Shown: positions 1 to 3,804 of the stretch, in pieces | How the letters are laid out: each line of letters starts with the position of its first letter | Numbering within the stretch: position 1 is the first letter of the stretch | Assembly (NCBI GenBank): GCA_903919215.1 | Contig: CAIXHI010000088.1 | Span: 1-6,070 of the forward strand | Direction of reading: 5' to 3' | DNA length: 6,070 nt | From: an uncultured Acidimicrobiaceae bacterium | GTDB taxonomy: Bacteria; Actinomycetota; Acidimicrobiia; Acidimicrobiales; Ilumatobacteraceae | Translations under genes and position numbers: made by a program | Notes under the pieces: model-generated | The model's input: only the letters and a program-made list of their open reading frames with translations | What the model was told of the DNA's origin: nothing | Database searches by the model: none

Positions 1-52
1 CCCACTCGGGTGCGCACGTGGCACTCGGGCCGGGGCCGTGGCACTCGCACCG
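1..52. repeat. Short repeat-rich edge downstream of ald
   Basis: This non-coding stretch lies between the left edge and the stop codon of ald. It contains the 11-mer CGTGGCACTCG twice (17-27 and 37-47, a 20-base step), and a related CACTCGGG at 3-10 and 22-29. The hexamer GGTGCG at 9-14 is the reverse complement of CGCACC at 46-51, so the whole segment could fold into a GC-rich hairpin just after ald, whose transcript runs leftward into it. There is no run of T on the ald-sense strand to mark a classical intrinsic terminator, so a terminator role is only possible. It could equally be the remnant of a longer tandem array cut by the window edge. Confidence 0.35.
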
Positions 53-1189
53 TCAGGAGTGGAGGGCGGTGAGCGGGTCGACGGCATCGACGCCGAGGAA
101 CTCGGCGACGGGCACGTTGGTGACGTGGCCGCGGTGCGTGTTCAGGCCCAGTGCCAACGCAGCGTCCCGGGCACAGGCGCCGGCAACACCGTGTTGGGCC
201 AACTCCAGTTGGTAGGGGAGCGTGGCATTGGTGAGTGCGTAGGTGCTGGTGTGTGGCACGGCACCGGGCATGTTGCCGACCGCGTAGTGCAGCACGCCGT
301 GCAGTTCGTACACGGGCTCGGCATGGGTGGTCTCGTGGATTGTCTCAATGCAGCCACCTTGATCGACGGCGACATCGACGATCACGGCGCCCTGCTTCAT
401 CGATCGCACCATGTCCTCGCTCACCACCACGGGGGCCCGACCGCCAGCCACCAGGACGGCGCCGATCACCAGATCGGCATCGGCGAGGTTGCGCTCGAGC
501 GCGCCGCGATTGGAGGCGAGGGTGACGATGCGACCCTTGTTGATCTGGTCGACCCACCGCAGGCGGTCGAGGTTCTTATCGAACAGCACCACCTCGGCCT
601 CCATGCCAGCAGCGATCCATGCCGAGTTCCAGCCAACGTTGCCAGCGCCGAGCACCACGACCTTGGCCGGTTGTACACCAGGAGCGCCGCCCATCAACAC
701 GCCGCGGCCACCGTTGTGGCGCTCGAGATAGTGGGCACCCATTTGCGGTGCTAGGCGACCAGCGACCTCGCTCATCGGCGCCAGCAAGGGGAGTGCGCCG
801 CCGGGCAACTGCACTGTCTCGTAGGCGATCGAGGTGGTGCCCGCGTCGACGAGTGCCTTGGCCACTGCCGGATAGGCGGCGAGGTGCAGGTAGGTGAACA
901 GCGTCAGATCAGGGCGCAGGAAGCCGAACTCCTCGGCCTTGGGTTCCTTCACCTTCACCACCATCTGCTGTGCCCACGCGTCCGCAGCGGTGGGCACGAT
1001 GGTGGCGCCGGCGGAGCGGTAGTCGTCGTCGCTGAAGCTGGCACCTTCACCAGCGCCAGCCTCCACGAAGACGTCGATGCCGTGACGCTCGAACTCGCGC
1101 ACTCCGTCGGGCGTCATCGCCACGCGGTATTCCTGGACCTTGATTTCCTTGGGGACACCGACCGTCTTCAGCATGGTTGGATTCAGCAT
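53..1189 (-). CDS. ald: Alanine dehydrogenase (NAD+)
   Basis: Catalyses reversible oxidative deamination of L-alanine to pyruvate, ammonia and NADH in the cytoplasm. Numbered from the ATG at 1189 (378 aa), the substrate-site residues known from the Mycobacterium tuberculosis enzyme are visible: Arg22 in EYRVA, Lys81 in KVKEP and His102 in YLHLAA. The Rossmann motif GAGNVG spans 181-186, Asp204 follows the next strand as expected for NAD(H) binding, and Asp276 lies in VDVAVDQGG. Family hallmarks such as ETVQ, LLAPMSEVAGRLA and TSTYALTNATLPY are intact. Family members are about 371-373 aa. The ATG at 1174 (373 aa) fits this best, but the ATG at 1189 sits exactly +1 to a plausible leaderless promoter and is preferred. 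The two ATGs arise from a 15-bp tandem duplication. A longer frame from 1267 is unlikely because it overlaps the divergent regulator. The gene is divergent from an Lrp-type regulator, a common arrangement for ald. Confidence 0.96.
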   Translation of the reverse strand: MLNPTMLKTVGVPKEIKVQEYRVAMTPDGVREFERHGIDVFVEAGAGEGASFSDDDYRSAGATIVPTAADAWAQQMVVKVKEPKAEEFGFLRPDLTLFTYLHLAAYPAVAKALVDAGTTSIAYETVQLPGGALPLLAPMSEVAGRLAPQMGAHYLERHNGGRGVLMGGAPGVQPAKVVVLGAGNVGWNSAWIAAGMEAEVVLFDKNLDRLRWVDQINKGRIVTLASNRGALERNLADADLVIGAVLVAGGRAPVVVSEDMVRSMKQGAVIVDVAVDQGGCIETIHETTHAEPVYELHGVLHYAVGNMPGAVPHTSTYALTNATLPYQLELAQHGVAGACARDAALALGLNTHRGHVTNVPVAEFLGVDAVDPLTALHS

Positions 1190-1196
1190 GGTTGGA
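1167..1196. repeat. 15-bp tandem duplication spanning the ald start codon
   Basis: The 15-mer TTCAGCATGGTTGGA occurs twice with no gap, at 1167-1181 and 1182-1196. On the ald strand it duplicates the codons around the start, giving in-frame ATGs at 1189 and 1174 separated by five codons (N-terminus MLNPTMLKT). The unit is a multiple of three, so the frame is kept whether one or two copies are present. Confidence 0.9.
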
Positions 1197-1224
1197 TCAT
1201 GTGCCCTCAGGGCCCGTTGATCAA
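1196..1224 (-). promoter_or_regulatory. Putative leaderless promoter of ald
   Basis: On the minus strand, TTGATC (complement of 1219-1224) is a 4/6 match to the -35 consensus. A 17-base spacer separates it from CATGAT (complement of 1196-1201), a 4/6 match to the -10 consensus. Six bases later comes the ATG at 1189, so transcription would begin at or next to the start codon. No Shine-Dalgarno sequence lies at a normal distance from either ATG; the nearest purine run, GAGGG (complement of 1204-1208), is 14 bases from the first ATG. The -35 box is one half of the palindrome at 1214-1227. This is a pattern match only. Confidence 0.5.
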
Positions 1225-1227
1225 CGG
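1203..1227. promoter_or_regulatory. Palindromic candidate operator between ald and its regulator
   Basis: CCGTTGATCAACGG at 1214-1227 is a perfect 14-bp palindrome. Its centre (1220.5) is 31.5 bases from the ald ATG at 1189 and 31.5 bases from the regulator ATG at 1252. A second, smaller inverted repeat, GCCCT-C-AGGGC, sits directly beside it at 1203-1213. Lrp/AsnC proteins bind as dimers and higher oligomers to imperfect palindromes in divergent promoter regions, so the adjacent regulator is the natural candidate to bind here. The site covers the -35 region for both directions, so a bound protein could affect both genes. Binding is inferred. Confidence 0.55.
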
Positions 1228-1245
1228 CAGATTCGGTGGCAGAGT
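1217..1245 (+). promoter_or_regulatory. Putative leaderless promoter of the Lrp-type regulator
   Basis: TTGATC at 1217-1222, a 17-base spacer and CAGAGT at 1240-1245 are followed six bases later by the ATG at 1252. The geometry mirrors that of the ald promoter on the other strand, with the palindrome supplying both -35 boxes. The -10 match is weak (3/6). No convincing ribosome binding site precedes the ATG, which agrees with a leaderless start. Confidence 0.4.
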
Positions 1246-1251
1246 GTGCAG

Positions 1252-1698
1252 ATGACCGGTGAATCATTGGTACTTGACACTATTGACCGACGAATCGTTG
1301 GTCACCTGCGCGCAGAGGGTCGGATCAGTTGGCGGGAACTCGCCGATCGGGTGCACCTGGCCCCCTCGTCGGTGGCCGATCGTGTCCGACGGATGGAAGC
1401 CGCTGGCGTGATCCAGGGGTACGCGGCACGCATCGACCCAGCCGCGCTGGGGCGCAACGTGCGGGCAGTGGTGGATGTGGGTCTGCCCCCAGGTGCCGAC
1501 CCGGCCGCGTTCGAGGCGCGCCTGGCCGAGCGCGAGGAGGTGGCGTTGGCGATGTACGTCACCGGCCCGGCCGACTACACGATCATCGTTGATTGTGAAG
1601 GCGCCGAGGGGCTCGACTCCTTCATCCGCTGGCTGAAAGCCGACGCGGGGGTGGCGCGCACGGAGTCCAAGTTCGTGTTGCGCCCCATCCCGGTCTGA
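1252..1698 (+). CDS. Lrp/AsnC-family transcriptional regulator next to ald
   Basis: A 148-residue DNA-binding regulator of the feast/famine family, whose members sense amino acids and often control ald. Residues about 8-57 form the AsnC-type winged helix: LDTIDRRIVGHL, then the helix-turn-helix around ISWRELADRVHLAPSSVADR and RRMEAAGVIQGY. Residues about 70-148 form the RAM effector and oligomerisation domain, including the typical GPADY turn near 104-108. Length matches the usual 140-165 aa. The ATG at 1252 is chosen because homology starts just after it and a promoter-like element lies at the right distance. The in-frame GTG at 1246 is an alternative, and an upstream ATG at 1177 would add 25 non-homologous residues covering the ald start. 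The gene is divergent from ald, so it is probably its regulator (AldR-like) and self-regulated; L-alanine as effector is inferred. Confidence 0.92.
   Translation: MTGESLVLDTIDRRIVGHLRAEGRISWRELADRVHLAPSSVADRVRRMEAAGVIQGYAARIDPAALGRNVRAVVDVGLPPGADPAAFEARLAEREEVALAMYVTGPADYTIIVDCEGAEGLDSFIRWLKADAGVARTESKFVLRPIPV
1261..1302. repeat. Direct repeat GAATCRTTGGT in the 5' end of the regulator gene
   Basis: GAATCATTGGT (1261-1271) and GAATCGTTGGT (1292-1302) differ at one base and are 31 bases apart, about three turns of DNA. They lie inside the first codons of the regulator gene, just downstream of the divergent control region. They could be extra binding sites for an oligomeric Lrp-type protein, or chance within coding sequence. 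Confidence 0.25.
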
Positions 1699-1707
1699 CC
1701 CCGCGCC

Positions 1708-1738
1708 GTGAAACCGCGGACGGCGGCGTGACTACCAT
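1708..1738 (+). promoter_or_regulatory. Putative leaderless promoter of patD
   Basis: TACCAT at 1733-1738 fits the TANNNT core of a -10 box and ends seven bases before the ATG at 1746, the spacing of a leaderless transcript. GTGAAA at 1708-1713 is a 4/6 -35 match but with a long 19-base spacer. No Shine-Dalgarno sequence precedes 1746. The 47-base gap after the regulator stop also leaves room for read-through from that gene. Confidence 0.4.
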
Positions 1739-1745
1739 CGCGGGC

Positions 1746-3173
1746 ATGAAGAGCTTCACGAACTTCGTCAACGGTCAGCATGTGGCGGCGGCAGATGGTC
1801 GCACCACGAACGTGGTCAACCCCGTCACTGGGCAGGTGTACGCGACTGCCCCGCTGTCGGCGCAAGTCGATGTCGACGCGGCGATGTCCGCGGCGGCCAC
1901 TGCCTACGAGGACTGGCGCGAAACGACGCCCAGCGAGCGCTCGCTGGCGTTGTTTCGTATCGCCGACGCGGTCGAGGCGCGCGCTGAAGAACTCATCGCG
2001 CTGGAGGTCGAGAACTGCGGCAAGCCCGCTCATCTCACCCGCAGCGAAGAGATCCCGCCGATGGTCGATCAGCTCCGCTTCTTCGCCACGGCCGCCCGTC
2101 ACCTGGAGGGCAAGAGTGCCGGTGAGTACATGCGTGGCATGACCAGCATGATCCGCCGCGAGAGCATCGGCGTGTGCGCCCAGGTGGCCCCGTGGAACTA
2201 CCCGATGATGATGGCGGTATGGAAGTTCGCCCCGGCGCTGGCGGCGGGGAACACCGTCGTGCTCAAGCCCAGCGACACGACGCCCGCCACCACCGGGCTG
2301 CTCGCCGAGATCGCTGCCGAGTTCCTGCCCGCCGGTGTACTCAACGTGATCTGTGGCGACCGCGACACGGGTCGCAGCATGGTGCTACACAACACGCCGG
2401 CGATGGTCAGCATCACCGGCTCGGTGCGCGCCGGTATGCAGGTGGCGGAGGCCGCTTCACACAGCCTGAAGCGTGTGCACCTCGAGCTCGGGGGCAAGGC
2501 GCCTGTGGTGGTGTTCGACGATGCCGACATTGCAGCGGCCGCCGAGGGCATCGCCATCGCCGGCTACTTCAACGCCGGCCAAGACTGCACCGCCGCGACC
2601 CGCGTGCTCGTCGCTCCCGGCGCGTACGACGACTTCGTGGCTGCGCTGGCCGAGCAGGCCAAGGGTCTCAAGACCGGCCAGCCCGATGACGAGGATGTGC
2701 TGTTCGGGCCGGTCAACAACCCGACCCAGCTCGCTCACGTGAGTGGTCTGGTCAGTCGCGCTCCATCACACGCCAACGTCGTGGCCGGTGGCAGTCCCGT
2801 CGGCGGCGACGGCTTCTTCTTCCAGCCGACGGTCATCGCCGACCTGCGCCAGGACGACGAGATGATTCAGAACGAGATCTTCGGTCCGGTCATCACCGTG
2901 CAGAAGTTCACCGATGAGGATCAGGCCGTGCGCTGGGCCAACGGGGTCGAGTACGGCTTGGCCAGCAGTGTGTGGACCAAGGACTTCGGGCGTGCCATGC
3001 GGATGTCGAAGCGGCTCGACTTCGGCTGCGTGTGGATCAACACTCACATCCCGCTCGTCGCCGAGATGCCCCACGGTGGCTACAAGAAGTCGGGCTACGG
3101 CAAGGACCTGTCGGCCTACGCGCTCGACGACTACACGCGCATCAAGCACGTGATGGCCAATCTCAACAGTTAG
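1746..3173 (+). CDS. patD: 4-aminobutyraldehyde dehydrogenase (PatD-like, NAD+)
   Basis: Predicted to oxidise 4-aminobutanal to 4-aminobutanoate (GABA) with NAD+ in the cytoplasm, the second step of putrescine breakdown by the aminotransferase or oxidase route. From the ATG at 1746 it is 475 aa, against 474 for Escherichia coli PatD (YdcW), and close along its length by recall. Visible motifs: APWNYP with the oxyanion Asn151, VVLKPSD for coenzyme binding, the TGSVRAG turn, general base Glu247 in LELGGKAP, and nucleophile Cys281 in FNAGQDCTAA. The NAGQDCTAA context, EIFGPVITV, YGLASSVWTKD and the C-terminal EMPHGGYKKSGYGKDLS are typical of the aminobutyraldehyde/betaine-aldehyde group. An in-frame GTG at 1728 would add six residues; 1746 is preferred for length and promoter spacing. 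Its neighbours, a polyamine transporter fusion and Lrp-type regulators, support the amine role. A related omega-amino-aldehyde or betaine aldehyde is the main alternative substrate. Confidence 0.9.
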   Translation: MKSFTNFVNGQHVAAADGRTTNVVNPVTGQVYATAPLSAQVDVDAAMSAAATAYEDWRETTPSERSLALFRIADAVEARAEELIALEVENCGKPAHLTRSEEIPPMVDQLRFFATAARHLEGKSAGEYMRGMTSMIRRESIGVCAQVAPWNYPMMMAVWKFAPALAAGNTVVLKPSDTTPATTGLLAEIAAEFLPAGVLNVICGDRDTGRSMVLHNTPAMVSITGSVRAGMQVAEAASHSLKRVHLELGGKAPVVVFDDADIAAAAEGIAIAGYFNAGQDCTAATRVLVAPGAYDDFVAALAEQAKGLKTGQPDDEDVLFGPVNNPTQLAHVSGLVSRAPSHANVVAGGSPVGGDGFFFQPTVIADLRQDDEMIQNEIFGPVITVQKFTDEDQAVRWANGVEYGLASSVWTKDFGRAMRMSKRLDFGCVWINTHIPLVAEMPHGGYKKSGYGKDLSAYALDDYTRIKHVMANLNS

Positions 3174-3628
3174 TGGGCGCCCCAGGTGAAGGTCTGCTTC
3201 ACCAGGTCGAGGTAGATGAACGTCTCGGTGTTGCGCACCCCGGGGACGGCACGAATTCGGTTGGTGAGGTCGAGCAAGGCGCCGTCGTCGGGAACCACCA
3301 CTTCGGCCATCAGGTCGTACGTCCCGGCGGTGACCACCAGGTAGTCGATGTCGGGCATGGCCTGCAGCGCTTTGGCGATGTCGTCGGTGGGGCCTTCCGT
3401 GCGCACACCGATCATCGCCATGCGACGGAAGCCGTGAGCAAGCGGGTTGGTGACGGCGACGACCTGCATCACGCCGGAGTCGGTGAGGCGTTGGACACGT
3501 TGACGCACCGCTGCCTCGGAGAGGCCCACAGCGGCCCCGAGTCGGGTGTACGGCACTCGCCCGTCTCGCTGTAAGACCTCGATGATCGCCCGATCTGTGT
3601 CATCGATATGTGTTCCGCTGCGATCCAT
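3170..3628 (-). CDS. Lrp/AsnC-family transcriptional regulator between patD and the polyamine transporter
   Basis: A 152-residue feast/famine regulator. Residues about 8-58 form the DNA-binding domain: IDDTDRAIIEVLQRDGRV, then helix-turn-helix sequence LGAAVGLSEAAVRQRVQRL and SGVMQVVAV. The rest is the RAM effector domain, with the characteristic TAGTYDLMAEV near 100-110. Length is normal for the family. The ATG at 3628 is chosen because it directly precedes homology and has a promoter-like element just upstream. The gene is divergent from the PotA-PotD fusion and convergent with patD: its TAA (3170-3172) shares bases with the patD TAG (3171-3173), leaving no room for a terminator between them. 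This suggests control of the polyamine genes, with a polyamine breakdown product or amino acid as effector; both points are inferred. It is clearly different from the regulator at 1252-1698, not a recent duplicate. Confidence 0.92.
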   Translation of the reverse strand: MDRSGTHIDDTDRAIIEVLQRDGRVPYTRLGAAVGLSEAAVRQRVQRLTDSGVMQVVAVTNPLAHGFRRMAMIGVRTEGPTDDIAKALQAMPDIDYLVVTAGTYDLMAEVVVPDDGALLDLTNRIRAVPGVRNTETFIYLDLVKQTFTWGAH

Positions 3629-3636
3629 CGGAACGG

Positions 3637-3665
3637 ATCATGCCGTCCACGAGTCGACTTCGCAA
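3637..3665 (-). promoter_or_regulatory. Putative promoter of the second Lrp-type regulator
   Basis: On the minus strand, TTGCGA (complement of 3660-3665, 4/6 to the -35 consensus), a 17-base spacer and CATGAT (complement of 3637-3642, 4/6 to the -10 consensus) precede the ATG at 3628 by eight bases. The same CATGATCC octamer is found in front of ald. The spacing predicts a leaderless or one- to two-base leader transcript. A short inverted repeat, ACGG/CCGT (3633-3636, 3643-3646), overlaps the -10 region. Confidence 0.4.
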
Positions 3666-3710
3666 GGGAATCCGTCGCGCACACTGTTCAAACTGCCGTG
3701 ATCGGTTGGC

Positions 3711-3720
3711 CGAAGCTTCG
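3711..3720. promoter_or_regulatory. Palindrome CGAAGCTTCG, candidate operator
   Basis: A perfect 10-bp palindrome lies in the 176-base divergent region between the Lrp-type regulator and the transporter fusion, upstream of the fusion's likely promoter. Its position would suit a regulator site, most simply for the adjacent Lrp-type protein. It does not share sequence with the palindrome at 1214-1227, so if both are operators they are probably read by different regulators. Confidence 0.3.
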
Positions 3721-3750
3721 TTGCGGCCGAGTCGGTGACTGCGATATGTC

Positions 3751-3756
3751 TATAGT
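3751..3756 (+). promoter_or_regulatory. Putative -10 box of the transporter fusion
   Basis: TATAGT is a 5/6 match to the -10 consensus in an otherwise GC-rich control region, about 49 bases before the GTG start. No good -35 box lies 16-18 bases upstream. TTGCGG at 3721-3726 has three -35 bases but is 24 bases away, so the promoter may rely on an activator or use an overlapping -10 such as TATGTC at 3745-3750. A leader of roughly 40 bases with a strong ribosome binding site would follow. Confidence 0.4.
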
Positions 3757-3792
3757 TCTGTGTGCCCGACCGCGGCTGGCCGGGACGACCAT

Positions 3793-3799
3793 AGGGGAG
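3793..3799 (+). promoter_or_regulatory. Ribosome binding site fixing the GTG start of the fusion
   Basis: AGGGGAG ends five bases before the GTG at 3805. It is the only strong Shine-Dalgarno sequence seen before a start codon in this window, and it decides the start of the PotA-PotD gene. Confidence 0.75.
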
Positions 3800-3804
3800 A
3801 CACG

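Noticed and set aside
38..754. A 238-codon plus-strand open frame opposite ald
   Set aside because: It is antisense to clearly conserved alanine dehydrogenase sequence and encodes no recognisable protein; a high-GC shadow.
1183..1200. Five-codon upstream open frame on the ald strand (ATG at 1200)
   Set aside because: Its ATG falls within the proposed -10 box and its GAGGG is only three bases away, too close for normal initiation; probably chance.
1177..1251. Longer start for the first Lrp-type regulator
   Set aside because: The extra 25 residues resemble nothing in the family and would place the start inside the duplicated ald start region; the ATG at 1252 fits the promoter geometry and family length.
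1190..1267. Longer start for ald at 1267
   Set aside because: It would cross the whole divergent control region and overlap the regulator gene, and would make the enzyme about 30 residues longer than its family.
2972..3574. A 200-codon plus-strand open frame crossing the end of patD into the second regulator
   Set aside because: It overlaps two well-supported genes in other frames and its translation is low-complexity and unrecognisable.
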